Assembly (NCBI GenBank): GCA_963693305.1
Contig: OY855914.1
Location: 25,774,472-25,838,471, forward strand
Direction of reading: 5' to 3'
Length of the DNA stretch: 64,000 nucleotides
From: Meandrina meandrites
Lineage: Eukaryota > Cnidaria > Anthozoa > Scleractinia > Meandrinidae
In this document: piece after piece, positions 33,052 to 45,500 of the stretch
Layout: each line of letters opens with the position of its first letter
How positions within the stretch are numbered: position 1 is the stretch's first letter
Position numbers and translations under genes: made by a program
The notes under the pieces: generated by a model
Seen by the model: the letters and a program-made list of their open reading frames with translations, nothing else
What the model was told of the DNA's origin: nothing
Database searches by the model: none

Positions 33052-33136
33052 CAGCTCCAGGATCGATTTCTGACCATTTGAATGACGGTTTGTACGTTTC
33101 GGCCAAGTTAACACCGTGCGTCTGAACAGCCATCAT
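33052..33136 (-). CDS. Candidate distal alternative first exon (28 aa + 1 nt)
   Basis: The minus strand reads MMAVQTHGVNLAETYKPSFK followed by WSEIDPGA, then the strong donor GCTG|GTGAGT. The exon again ends in phase 1, matching PRKAR2 exon 1 and the exon at 25148-25268. It lies about 10 kb upstream of the known first exon on the same strand, and there is no other minus-strand gene between them. I infer a possible distal promoter of PRKAR2, but there is no homology to confirm it. It could be the first exon of an unrecognised gene. Confidence 0.35.
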
Positions 33137-34769
33137 TGTTGTTACCAGTTTCGCAAACTATAGAATTAAAAATTCGTTTCCCGTTTGTTGAAACATCAGC
33201 ATATCCCTGGGGGGGGGGGGGGGGGGGAGGGGGGGGGGAGGGTAGGGGGTGAGAGTCGAGGGTCAAAACTTATTATGCATTTATGCATGCACCTGTATTA
33301 ATTTAAGCACGTTCGGGTTTTGATTTGTTTGCCGTGGGACATTACTGTCGTTTCGAAACATCAAATGCGATGATTTTATTTTGCTCGAGTTGCCAGACTG
33401 CGCCAGAGGAAAAGTATAATTTTTTTTAATTCGATTGCGCCGGGTTATAAACTCCCCGACAAGTGATTGATATTCGGACAAATAACACCATTACGTCGGA
33501 AAAGAGGAGATTTTTCTTTAATCTATCACACGTACTACAGGAAATTTTCGCGGCAACCTATTTCACCACTGTGGAAGCGCAATATATTTCCCGACACATT
33601 TTGATTTTACCTTAAATTTTTACCTTTTTAATTTTTCGTAACCACTTCAGTTGTTCAGACTGGCGAATTTATCATACAGAGCAAAGATTTAAAACAGGAA
33701 GAGGAAGTTTAAAAGAAAAGACAACAAATACATCCGCTAACTTTTTGTTTAAATTGTTGAGTCGCTGTATAAATAAAAATTTTATTCAAAATGTCTGATC
33801 AAAATTCTGATCAAGGAAATAATTACCGTACAATGATGCATCTGAAGATGGTGATAGCAGTTAGATTATTTCGTTAACTTTTATATTAGATTTTACTTGA
33901 CATGTAATAGCATTTCATTTTTGCGTCCTCAGAAATCTGATGTCGGAAAAATTTTCGGCAATAGCTGACATTAGTATTTGGCTAGTGATATTACTCTTTC
34001 GCTGCCCGAGTTTCAGGCCGATGTGTTCGCGTTACGATGGACATATTAAAAAAAAAATTGGATCGGACTTTAAGAAAAAGACATTGCCCGTTGTGAAACT
34101 ATTTACGACTACTTACAGCTATTTCGAGAAAGTAAGGTTGACGGAAAATTAAGCACCAACGTGCACGCGACAAGACCGAAAAGTGGTCTGGGTATTCACT
34201 AGAATTTTGCATATTGGGAAATGAACAAGTTTGTATTTTGCACGTGAAGAATTTGTGTTTCCTCTCAGGAGGCCTTTATCTGTAGCTTTACTTTAACTGA
34301 CGCATGTCTTTGAGTTTATAGGGAAATGCTTCTAGAATTCAGTGTGGCTAAATGCACCTCGTTTCCACTTGACTTGTCGTTTATCATTAGTATTCAACAC
34401 GTGCAGGAGCTCTCCTTGGTTTTCACGTTACGTCATAAAATTTTGAAATCAAAATTCAATAGGCTTGCTAAACTTTCGATTCCACTAGGTGTAAGATGAA
34501 CTAAAAATATATCTTTTTGCAAATTTCCAGCTTGGTTGTGCCCTTCGTTTTTAAAACAGAGCATTTTGAATATTTGATTTCTTCGCCCTGTGTGATATCA
34601 AGCTGAGTGCCGTGACAAAGTTGTTTTGATTCAAAAAAGGCCTTTCCTTTCCATTTTTGCAGATTGAACATTCCCACTGTACTAACTGCTGTTCATGTAA
34701 AAGAATAATAGATCATGAGCCAAAAGTAGTCGCTATTTATAGCAAAATTAAGTTCCAGATGGTTTCTCT

Positions 34770-35010
34770 GACATCACGGCGGCCATATTTGTGCCCCTCG
34801 GAAGGACACAAATATGGCGTCTCCATACTGAGCCTTATAAATTTGCGTGGAAAGTTTCGGCAAATAACTCGCAAACGGTGCACCGCACAGACCTGAGACT
34901 TGGACTAATTGTTTATCTATTTATCTTCAATAATATCTGAAATTCATAGCTTCTGTCGTTGAATGGTTTGGCTTTTATTTTTTTATTGCGTGACAGTGAA
35001 AACCACCAAT
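34770..35010 (-). repeat. Dispersed repeat copy, opposite orientation
   Basis: The reverse complement matches 19565-19795 (ttttcactgtcacgcaataa; aggtctgtgcggtgc; ctcagtatggagacgccata). It has the same style of inverted core, cggccatatttgtgc/acacaaatatggcg. Confidence 0.6.
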
Positions 35011-35045
35011 ACTTCTACCAATAATACCTTTCGGTCATGTCGCGT

Positions 35046-35255
35046 TCACTTGTGTGCTTTTTTTCCGACAACCTTTCTCAAAATAACTGTAAACATTAAC
35101 GTTAGCAGACTTGCGATGCGAACAAGGGCAGCTGACGTACTGCCTTTAACTGACGTCAGCGTCGGCATTGTGCCAGGGATCGAGTTCCACGCCTTAGCAA
35201 CAGTATACTTAATAGATTTCAGTCCATTTATAGTGAGTGGCACATGACCAACTTA
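35046..35255 (-). pseudogene. Remnant of a LINE reverse-transcriptase ORF end
   Basis: The minus strand reads LTINGLKSIKYTVAKAWNSI followed by PGT. This resembles the tail of non-LTR retrotransposon polymerases, where a K-S-I-R-Y-x-G/A-x-K-x-W-N-S-I/L-P motif is common. The frame is short and degenerate and no other part of the element is recognisable nearby. Confidence 0.4.
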
Positions 35256-37205
35256 TTCATCCCTCACGAAAATGTAATTCGAATGCTCAGAGCTAACTTA
35301 AAGAAAATTCCATACAAATTAGCCTAAAAAGCATATTAATACTCTTTGTTAGCGGTATTAGGATTAATTAGTCTACCCGGCGGCAAGGATAATCCCAGTG
35401 TCTGAGAATTTGCTAATCACGTTTGGAATAATTATTTTTATCCGATTAAAATAAACTTTCCTAATTATTTTGTTGGTGCAGTATAGTAGAATTTTCGTGT
35501 TGCCTCCACTTGAGAGTGATGAGGGGTGTCAGGGCATTATATGCTCCATCAAGAAGTTCACGTTTTGTTTCCTGTTCCGCCGGACAAGGGTACAGAGGGC
35601 TCTGGGGACGAGATTGCCCAGAAGAAGACCAGTGCAGCGATTTGTTAGCGAAACCTGACATTTTTTTGGGTGGGAGGGGAGGGGGGGGGGGGGGGAGGAG
35701 GAGGAGTGGGAATAACCTGATAGATTAGCATCCCACAGAGGGCGGGGGTGGGGAGAAGTATTACTTCTACAATACTTCTACAGAATCTTGGAGTGCTTCC
35801 AAAGTATACAGAGAACCCAGTTGTTCCGGTGAAAAATCAAGTGCAACGGTCCCTCCTCTTTCCCCTTTTTACCGGAGTACTCGGAATATCACGGGACTAT
35901 TTTGCTTTTTCGCACTGTTTCTCGATGAAACGTGCGGCTTTTCCGGTGGAAAATTCAAAATTGAAGGGAACAGTCCTTTCCACAGGAAATTTTTTCAAAT
36001 GATACACACTTGACCTGTACCATTTTGTTTACTGAACAATTGTACTGTTCCATTTGCCGGAAAATTCTCAACGGGTTTCCCACACAAATGGAAAGCGCTT
36101 GCGGGATAAATTCCTGTAGTTTGATTCCGTCTGCACTGGGTACGGGTGCGTCTTTATCTCTTACTTCTAATGATTGGCACTCTCAACTTCTCTAATGGTA
36201 TCTTTAGTTTGCTCATGTGATCAGTTCGCTAAAAGAAGTTGCAATCTATCCCAGATTTTGTGTGGGCGGCACGCTTTTAATTTCTAAGGCTTGAAAACTC
36301 GATTCCAGTCTAAGCGATTTTTAACGTAATAGGGGAAATTTCTAATGGAGTGCCCCCCGGGTGGAGTGCCGGCTATATTCACACGCCATACGTTTGCACA
36401 ACTCTAAACTGAACTTACTGTCGAATCTAAGTGTATTACATGACACATATTCTCGATTTTTTACGAGTCAATCCGCAAAAAGCGTAACCACAGAGAAAAG
36501 ATGTCCGCAAAACACCTAATTTTTAGTACAATTGTTTTATTAGAGTGAAAACAAAACCATTGGAGTATAGTGGAAACTAACTTTTTCGTGAGTTGATTGT
36601 ATTTCAGAACGGAAAGGTCATCCCAAAGTTCACTATTTTTAAAGGGAAATTACTTGTAATTTGTAACACATTTCCGTCAGATGTTATATCCTTTTGTGAT
36701 TACAAAATCGAACAGCTATTGTGGCGTTTTCCGTTTCGGCATTTGCCGGGGATCTCAAAAATTATCACCCTTTAAAGATATCAGTTTTGCCTGACCGCAA
36801 AAAATCTTGATCCCCGAAACAAAATCTCGCTCCCGCAAAAATTTCGTGGCATACCGGACGGCGGTTAATGGTCGTTAGCTAATCTGCTTTTCCGTGTGGT
36901 CGGTTTAACACTACTTTATTCGGTAATTGCAATCGTAAATTAAACAAGAAACACATTAGTTGCGGTAAATTGAAATAAGATGATAAATCGGCTGAAAAAA
37001 GCCATAAATCTACTGCTTGCAAAACTGACCACGGTGCTTAACAAATATAGGCTCGCAGTGCGTGCACATGAAAAGTAAGCTCGTTTACTCAGTGTTTCCC
37101 GTATCTCCGCAACTGTGCGTACGTTCAAATGTTTTATTAAGAGACTGCGTCAGCAAACTTTAGTTTGGAAAATGTTGAAAACAGTAGAATAAAAACAGTA
37201 AATTA

Positions 37206-37385
37206 ATGCTCAGCAAATGTAGATGGACCGTTTACAAACATATCATCCACAGACCTACTTAATTGATGGCCTTCTGTGGCTAATAAGCGAGGCGTGACTT
37301 TGAGAATGCTTTTAGGCCCTTGCACCGGTTGTTCAAAAGGTGAAACAACTCTGTATCCACGGAGTAAATCACGATCGATTAGCAT
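37206..37385 (-). CDS. Short minus-strand frame of unknown status, about 60 aa
   Basis: The minus strand opens MLIDRDLLRGYRVVSPFEQP, continues PVQGPKSILKVTPRLLATEG and stops after about 60 codons. Start context is acceptable (G at -3), composition is protein-like and not repeat-derived, and a weak donor (TTT|GTAAAC) lies near its end. It may be a first exon or chance. No family recognised. Confidence 0.2.
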
Positions 37386-38710
37386 TGCCTACAGGTAGCA
37401 GCAATGTCTGCCTTTTGAACAACCTGGAATAAGCGCTACCCACGGTAAGCGAAAGAACAGCAGAGAACGAGGCGCTCCCAATTGTATAAATTACAAGTCA
37501 ATGCCAAAACGAAACCTTGGAATGCGTAATTCATTAATCTGCATGTTTTTCAGTGCATTAAGGGCGATTTAAAATGCTTAGGGATCATGAACGTTTGTAC
37601 TTTTTTGTACCACTGTTAAACTCCCTGTGCACCAAACAGCTATCAAATCAACTTCGTCCTTTCGGGGATTGAAATATATACTCGATGGAGGCGGCTTATA
37701 TTTGTGCGGTTTAGGTTATTAGTTTAATATCTCAATCGTTTCACCAAAAAGATAAAAGTAATGTCAGTTAGAAATCCGGCCCAGCGCCAAATGTCTCAAC
37801 AGTTCCAGCTCATAATTACAACTTTTATCTCGTTATCGGCGTGCCAAATTCCGAACTTAAAAAGAAAGTGATACGCCACGGATGCCATGTTGCTGTCAAA
37901 TGTTTCCGAGATTTCCGCCCCTGATTCCGACAAAAATGCTTAATATAAGCCCTTGCGAAGAGATACCCTTTCCCAAAGAAATGGAAACACTTACAAATTT
38001 GCTCCAGTACTCATGGGTGAAATTTCCAAATAACGTCTTAAATGGGTGTTTATGTGTTGACTCAAAACGTCTCTCAACAAAGTTATTGAATTACGTGTAA
38101 TGATGCGATGGAAGAATTGTGTGGGATGGGGTGATCGGATCTAACGGCCCGGCAGCTCCATTTATAAACGTGAAGTGCATCTGTGATTTTCCACATCCGT
38201 CATCGATTTTATATTCCCTGAGATTAACGGTATCCTTGGTGTGTTTTCTGATCTTTCCGGACTTTTACTCTTTCTATAGCGGATATCGGACAGGAGGTGG
38301 TTGGGGTGAGAGGGGGGGGGGGGGGGGGGGGAGTGGTGCGGCGTCGGCGGCAGAGGCAGATAAAGAGAGGAGAGTGGAGAATGCATCTCGGGGGTAAGGA
38401 GCGAAGGTGGTTCCTCTTTGCTCCATGAGGGAAGGGGGATTCTTGACCCCCCGGATCCTCAATTTGGGACAAAGGGGATAAGGAAAAGAAGGGGGCGGAG
38501 AGGGGGAGGGGCTGATCAGATGGCTCACTTTTGCACCCCGTGCCCCTGAAACAGGATCAGCGGAAATCCAATCTCCCTCACTTATGTTCAACATCCACTA
38601 AACGGGGTCACAAAATGCCATTGTTCACTTGTCATTTAAAACGGGTTGTTGACGGTTTACAATTTAATACAATTTAGGTAGAGACGAACCACGAACTCAC
38701 GCTCGAGGAA

Positions 38711-41700
38711 ATGAAACCAACACGTCTGCTTCACACCACGGTATGGTTGCTGCTTGCTGTGAAACTCGGTAAGTGTGTGTCCTCTAGCGCGTGTTTTGTA
38801 TGTAGGGTCATGGGAACAGACAAACGCAGAGGAGGTTCGCGCGTGACTATTCACTGTTAATTTCATAAATGCATCCAGACAAGTACCTTTTTCTGACCCC
38901 CAATCTTTGAGCCTTCTTGCCGCAGGAAGTTTAAAAACTTTCGGTAGTGTAGAAGAGATGCTGTTGTAAGGAAGCTATTGTCAGTTGTTCGAAGTATCAG
39001 AAATCCATAGTCTTGGCAACATTCTAGTGTAAAGCGGCGCCTAAGACGTAAAATTCTACTGACATTAAACCGTAATACGTCGCTAAATAGCGAATTAAAA
39101 GCGCGTCTGTTTGAAGTTTTGACCTCTTGCAAAATCTTATTTTATTTTGAATCAAAATGGTGGATAGGCATTTTTAATTGGTTAAATGTGTACTTCTGAG
39201 CGCAGAGATTCATTTTGGTGAAGTTTGAGTAGCCAAGTTCGTGATCGAAGTTGCTGTTATCTTATCAGGGTACAGTTTCAAGCTAAATTCCCTCGGATCT
39301 CTTTTCGTGAGATTTTGATCTTCAGTTGTTGTCAAATCACTCTTTCAAATGTTTGTTTTTGCCCGATTCGAGAAGGTTCCTTGCTTCATAAAGTCGTGGC
39401 TGCTGAGGGGTTAAAATTTATCTGATCATGCAAAAAGGAATGAAAAAAAAAATCGATTTAATCGAGCACCCCCTTTTGATAGTTCTATGCAAATACCAAT
39501 GCAATTCGACCGTTTATTTCAAACAGTGTTGTCAGGCAGTTCATTAACAGGCAATGAGAACATGGAGAATGTTTCTAGTTTTACTGCTGAAACAATTAAT
39601 TTGTTTTTCTCATTAGACTTCACAAATCCGGGCAGAGCTTCAAAACTGTCAAATCTTTATCTAGCTAATAAATTGTACTGAAGGCTATAAACAGCGTGCC
39701 ACACTCGAATGCGAATTATGTTACTTCTGATTACAATATCTATCACACGATAGGCTCCCGCTAAAAGCAATCAACGTTTTGTTATGTTAAAAGGTATTTT
39801 GCGCTGATTTCCATCGCATTCCGCATACTACACGCCATCTTAATATTTTCTTGTGAAATGTTCGAGAGAATGGAGTGAAAAATGCGCGCACTAGCAAAGG
39901 TTGATAACGCGAAAGTTTCTCTTGGATAGCTATCCAGTAAGTATGTGTTTTTGAATTTTTTTTCAGACCATTCATCGCGCCCGTTGTAATTTGGCGGGGA
40001 GTTGTGTAAACGATCAGTGACTTAATTAAGCAGCTGATATCCTGGATATGTCGAGCAAAGTGATTAAACCTTCCATTTCAATCATAGCATAAATGCAATT
40101 CAAGGACTTCAAGGTCACGCTATATGAATTTGGAATGTCTGTTTTCCAAATTCTCGCAACGGTCGAAAGTACCGAAAAAGGGAAAGTCCTTTAGCCTTTA
40201 GAGCCGTTTTCACTTATATAAAGCGACTGAAATGGGCTAAAATGCAAGTAATCTGGGATGGTGATGAGCAAACAGAGAGTAATCCCAAGGGCAATTTGCA
40301 GGAAATGAAAATCCGGAACAGTGATCAGAGCATTTCTCGGTAAAAAAAAACGAAACGCGTGGCGAGAGATATTCCGCGCGAGTTTTGCGCTCGTATCGCA
40401 CGTTCGAGTGCTCAACGAAGATCTCGAGAATCTGTGGACATTTTTGTCTATCCTATTTTGTATGCAAGCTTCATAAAACGATAAATACTTCATTTAAGTC
40501 ATCTCGTATGGTCCAGCTAAAAAAAAGAGCACAGAAGTTTTCGTTGTTAAGGTTACGGAACAGGTTCGCGGGTGCGTTGCACAAAGCCTGTCTCACGAGC
40601 GCCCGCGCGGATTAGTAGCTGGGTGTCAGGTGTGAATTGAAATGAAATAGATGTAGCTACCCCCTGTGATTTGCTTTTAAAAGATTAAAAAAAGATTTAC
40701 CTCATATGGTTTAGTTTAAAAAGAGAGCAGAGGTTTTCGTTGTTAATTTGCGCGGATCAGTAGCTGGGTGTCAGATGTGAATTGAAATGAAATCTACCCC
40801 TTGTGATTTGCTTTTAAAGGATTAAAAAAGATTTACCACAAAATCCCGCTTAGCGGAACTCCATGAGTAAAATCTCGATCCCTTCTCTTCTCACCTCCCG
40901 TTCTCGATTTCACAGACCGCGAGGCTCACCTCTTTGCGGAGAGTCAAATCTAGAGCGAGAGGAAATATAGTATATTCAAAACAAACCATAGTTTGCGTAT
41001 TAAAATTGACGATGCAATTCGTGTTGCCCGGGTGATCCTGCTCTTCATTGGCCCAAAGAAGAGCAGGATAAGCCGGGCGACACGAACTGTTGCGTCAGGA
41101 TAATTGCCATTGGCTAAATTAAACTCAAGTGTCACACGATCGGTGTTATTTAATAAAGGAAATGGACGACTTAGTAAACTTTTTTTAAAGATTAAATTTG
41201 AGAAATATTTTCTGCAGCTCACTAAGTGAAAGAGAGGGATGTTTCAATCAGAAATGGCTTTTGCGAATATTTTTTGTAAACTTATAAGCGCAGATACTAA
41301 GGAACAGCGAGTCCAAACACAAGAAGAATTAGGGCGAGCGGTCGAAAGGTCTTAGCTTGCTTCTCTCTAGCCAACGAAAGCAACTGTATAGTTTCTGCAT
41401 TAAAAATTTGAGTGCTTTCTATAATCCCCGGGCTATAATGTGGCCATTCGCGACGTCGTCGTCGATGTGAGATCGATAAGAGGCAAGCGTTTCTCCTTCG
41501 CGAATTTGTATTTTTATCTGTGGTAGCCAAAAGTATTCATTTCTTTTTCGAATAGCGTGGAAGAAGTAGAAGTCGAAAAATAAAAAGATTTTAAAGACGA
41601 ATCATTTGCTCACGCTTTTGCGCAAATTGAAGTCGGCGCGTCGTGATACACTTCCAGGTAATGAACATCTTTTCTCTCTTGCTTTTGCCTCAGCGAATTT

Positions 41701-42592
41701 TGATTAAATTGTTAGTTTAGCTAACTATTTCTTCACTGTTCTTTGAGTAAGAGTAAAGATCTATCATTGAGAGCTGGGAATTGCTTTTACCGTCCCCCCC
41801 CCCCCAGTCATCCTCGGTGAGTTGGGGTGTGACGTCACCCACCAAGCTTTTTCCATGCCTCCTCCGCTCATTCGCATAGCGCGAATTGGGACGAGGCTGC
41901 TTCACGACATATTCCTCTCCTTGAAACTACCATTCGTAAGTGACGCTTAGAAACATTTTTTAAAAAAGTTTCAAAATTCCCGGAAGCTTCAGTGTTCATC
42001 TCGCCTGGCCTGAAATTCATTCGTCATCTTTGGTCGCCTCCTACCAAAGAGGTCGTCTGAAATAAATTCCTCGCAAAAAACCCGCCGAGCCAGCTATTTT
42101 CTCGGTATTGCTTCTTTTAACACGTTTTTTATTTATTTTTCCCTGTCCTTAGGCCAGTCTATAATGTGCTTCTCCTGCGGATTTTCCGAACCGAATGAAA
42201 CCAATTCCACGAGCAGTTGTGAAAGGAAGTCAAAAATCAAGGACTGTTCACTGCACCCTGAATTTGGTGAGCATTACGATTCATGTTTCTCTCAAGTGAT
42301 CGTTGTGCGAGGCAAGCCCAAAATAGAGATCCGCGAATGTGCCATGTCGATCGGTTGTAAAGAGCTGGAAGGAATTTTATGCGAAGGAAATAGCGTGGAC
42401 GAGTCGGAACAGTCTTCGCAAAACTGCAGAGTCGAATGTTGCAAGGAAGATTATTGTAACTCAAATCTCGCCGGTGAGATGAGCGCGTTTTCTGGAAGTG
42501 ACTTAATGTTGAGTTCAACGGTCTTCGTAACTATTCTGCTATTAAGCTCCTTTGCTGTCTTACACGTGCTGGGTATGTTTGTACTTTGCTGA
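38711..42592 (+). CDS. Ly6/uPAR-type three-finger protein, secreted, probably GPI-anchored
   Basis: Two exons. Exon 1 (38711-38768) encodes the signal peptide MKPTRLLHTTVWLLLAVKL and ends in phase 1 at G|GTAAGT. Exon 2 (42153-42592) starts after TCCTTAG and continues in frame as QSIMCFSCGFSEPNETNS. It has twelve cysteines in the LU pattern, including the N-terminal CxxC and the C-terminal block CRVECCKEDYCNSN, whose CCxxxxCN end is the family signature. A hydrophobic tail (about STVFVTILLLSSFAVLHVLG) at the very C-terminus, with no cytoplasmic residues, suggests GPI attachment. Predicted precursor length is about 166 aa with one LU domain. Such proteins act at the cell surface in adhesion or receptor modulation; the specific role here is unknown. 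The signal exon was found by phase match, not homology. Confidence 0.78.
41007..41097. repeat. 91-bp palindrome
   Basis: TGACGATGCAATTCGTGTTG, then CCCGGGTGATCCTGCTCTTC, is mirrored by GAAGAGCAGGATAAGCCGGG, then CGACACGAACTGTTGCGTCA, around a loop of about 12 nt. It lies in the LU-gene intron. Confidence 0.8.
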
Positions 42593-42712
42593 TAGAACTC
42601 TATCAGTGTGTTAAACTGCATCAATTCTGCTACATATCAAGCTACTTTGCTGTCTTCCACATGCTCGGTATGTTTATGCGTTAAGGATAGAACTCTTCCA
42701 GTGTGGTGGACT
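42547..42712 (+). repeat. Tandem duplication of the LU gene 3' end
   Basis: Sequence from about 42547 (tttgctgtcttacacgtgct, then gatagaactct) recurs diverged at about 42644-42712 (tttgctgtcttccacatgct, then gatagaactct). The first copy encodes the hydrophobic C-terminus and stop; the second lies just beyond in the 3' UTR. This is a local duplication, not a second gene. Confidence 0.7.
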
Positions 42713-42977
42713 GCAAAACTGCTTTGAACATTGAAAAGGAGGACTGGACGGGGTTACCACGTAAACAGCCGTTATTTTAACACCATGTTATTCAAGCATG
42801 ATATCTTGGCCAGTGTGATCTATTATATACAAGTCTATTATGATTGACATTTAATTGAGCCGTGGTGTTCATAGATCGATGCCAGCGGTTTGAACTGGGA
42901 TGTCATGCGCATTTTTCAGGAAGCACTCGCTCTGATTTCTGATTGGCTCATATTTATAAACCCACAAATGCTGTCGT

Positions 42978-43045
42978 GGCTAAATCTCGTTCCCAGAGTC
43001 TACGTTCACCTAGGTAACGCGGGCTCTGGGAACGAGATTGCCAGT
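42978..43045. repeat. Short palindrome with AATCTCGTTCCCAGAG ends
   Basis: AATCTCGTTCCCAGAG at 42984 is the inverse of CTCTGGGAACGAGATT near 43024. The ctctggg(a/g)acgaga core recurs at 2105-2338, 10325 and 35600, so these are related MITE ends. Confidence 0.65.
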
Positions 43046-43985
43046 TTCAATTCCTTAATAAGATGTTAACTGACATTTGTAACTCGTTTTCGTTTAAACG
43101 CGATTTAAATGGCGGAGTTTCTACGGTGTAGTCAAAGCAAGAGTTGCTCGTTTAGCAATATTTGTTTGCTTTTTTTTTGTTGTCGAAATTCAAGTTTGTT
43201 GAATTGTTAGTTAGCAGTATCTGGTATTTCGTGAAAAGTGTTTCCAGGCGAGTCAATCGAATACACCACAGTATTTATCCAAGAACATAATTTTATATTT
43301 AAAGAACTATCCGTCTCAGATAAAGCAATTATTATTCAAGTATGCTTTTAGCCATTGATGAATGTCATTAATTTTGAGTCATTCCTATTTTGTTTTATTT
43401 GAAAGCGTCGTTGGCTATCTGATGAAAATACCGTTTGCAGACAGCTAGCGTAAAATACTGAATCTCTACGCCTCTTGTGATCAACTAAAAAGTATTAAAC
43501 CGGCCAAATGAAATATAACGCATTAGTTTTTAGCTGTTTGGTCATCCCTACATTTTAATTAAAGTTTGTTTCTTTCAGTTCTTAGTGCGCCAAAGTTCTA
43601 AAAAAATCTCAAATATCATTTTGCCATATTGAAAAACAAACACCACCCGAAAGTACTAGTCATAGATTTTAGAACAACCTTGTACAGCAAGGCATATGAC
43701 TCGCTGAGTGATAGGATTAAGGAAAATTATGCTTCCACTCTGCATTTATGTTTATAGTTAATCTTTATAATGTATTTTATAGGGAACCGCGAGCATACAT
43801 GTATATATTACTATATAGCATTATAAGTTGATGTTGAAAATTATTAAAACGCCTTTACATTTACTGACAAAGCAACAAATCTTAAAAATAAAAACTCGAT
43901 AAAATTTATTGGTGTCGAATGCATTTTATAGCCGTTTCTACAATAGATTTCTCTTTATTGCCTGCCCATTTCGTCTCTTTGTGGA

Positions 43986-44290
43986 AGACGCGGTGGCCTA
44001 ATATGGTTAGTTGACTCCGGATCGGGCGGTCGGGGTTCGAGCACTGGCCTGGACACTGCGTTGTGTTCTTGGGCAAGACACTTTACTCCTATAGTGCCTC
44101 TCTCCACCCAGGTGTACAAATTAAATGGGTACCGGCGAATTCACTGCTGGGGGTAGCCCTGTGACGGACTAGCATCCCATCCAGGGGGGAGTAGAAACAC
44201 TCCTAGTTGCTTCATGCTAGGGAAACAGCGATTAGCTCCAGCCTGATGGGCCACTTGGCTCATATGCAGACTTTACCTTTTCTTACCTTA
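43986..44290 (+). repeat. SINE, second full-length copy
   Basis: Matches the SINE at 5462-5778 over its body (ttgggcaagacactttactc; gggtaccggcgaattcactg; tagcatcccatccagggggg) and ends in a (ttacc)n tail. B box GGGGTTCGAGC near 44033. Confidence 0.85.
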
Positions 44291-44310
44291 CCTTACCATT
44301 TTTAGCCTGC

Positions 44311-45102
44311 GAGCAGGCTCCCAAAGAAATCGGCGAGCGAAGCGAGCCGAGAAGGGCCTGAGTAAGAATTAAATCGGGGGAGCCTGCAGACAAAGGTTTT
44401 ATGCCGCCGTTCTAAAGCACCCGCCGTGCACCAGATTCTGGTGCAACCTCTGATTGGTCAGATTACTGATTGTTGACGGGTCTTATTGACATCTTGATTT
44501 TGCCGACGCCATGAGACCCGATACGATTAGCCTGCGAGCAGGCTCCCAAAGAAATCGGCGAGCGAAGCGAGCCGAGTAGGGCCTGAGGGAGAATTAAAAT
44601 CGTGGGATAACAATACTTTGTCAACAGGCTCTCCCCCTCTCCCTCTCTCGCCGTCTTTTCCCTTTCCCCCACCCCCTCCGTTCTCTTGCCGCTTTCTTTT
44701 CGCCCCATCCTCGACCGGAGAGCCTGTTCACAGGCTACGATACGATCAAAATTTGCATTTTGGCTCAGCGAAGTGTAAACATGATGGTGTCTTCTGACGG
44801 TGGGCGAGTTACAGTTGATCTGTTTCAAAGAGTATTAAGCGATTCATTAAGGGAATTCGTCCACATAAGACAGCTGAAAGAAGAGCAGAAACGTTGCTTG
44901 CGATCTTTGGCGTAGTAGAAAGGAGGTGACAGGCCTACATAGACCCCTACGTTCGTGAAATTTGTACATTTGCCGTTCTGTATTAAACGGGGGCTGAATT
45001 GAATGGCGGCTACAATACTTTGTCAACAGGCTATCCCCCTCTCCCCACCTTTTCTTTCCGCTTTCTGCCCCATCCTCGACCGGAGAGCCTGTTCATAGGC
45101 TA
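44311..45102. repeat. Cluster of AGCCTGCGAGCAGGCTC repeats
   Basis: AGCCTGCGAGCAGGCTCCC plus ggcgagcgaagcgagccgag occurs at about 44306 and 44529. The block from caacaggct(c/a)tccccctctc to cgaccggagagcctgttca occurs at 44619-44738 and again, shorter, at 45016-45102. A polypyrimidine tract follows to about 45305. No coding content. Confidence 0.75.
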
Positions 45103-45500
45103 TACCATTTTCGTCTTTACCTCCTCCACCCCCGGCCTCTCCGGCTGTTTCCATTCTTCTTTACTTTTATTCCTCTTTTAAACTTCCTTCCTTCCTTCCC
45201 TCCCGTCCTTCCTTCTATTTCTCTCCTTCTTTCCATTCCCCCTCCCTCCCTCCCTCCCTCATTGTCTTCCTCCCTTCCCTACCATCCCTCCCACCCTCTT
45301 TTTCACACCATGTTAAAACATGGTATAAAAAAATAGTATATTTTATTTGCCTCGGTAAACACTCTGTAAGAAAGACTCGTCACGACGAACATGCGCAAAG
45401 TTGGTCACCAGAGGAGGATTAAGTGAATACTCTGTGAACCGCGAAAGATTATACAAGGTGAAAAATAAATTAATATAGAAAAGTTTAATTACCATCTTAC

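Larger units (their letters stand above)
33137..38710. other. Gene-poor stretch with G-runs and old repeats
   Basis: It contains G-runs (33209-33239 interrupted, 35682-35695, 38312-38331), the dispersed repeat at 34770-35010, a LINE-like remnant at 35046-35255 and a tctggggacgaga repeat piece near 35600. One minus-strand frame at 37206-37385 is noted separately. I see no other supported gene before the LU exon at 38711. Confidence 0.5.

Noticed and set aside
38162..38594. Pro-rich and Gly-rich frames
   Set aside because: Produced by the G-run at 38312-38331 and flanking purine-rich sequence.
41297..41530. 77-aa minus-strand frame with RRRRR run
   Set aside because: The Arg run comes from a short cgtcgtcgtc repeat; no splice context or family match.
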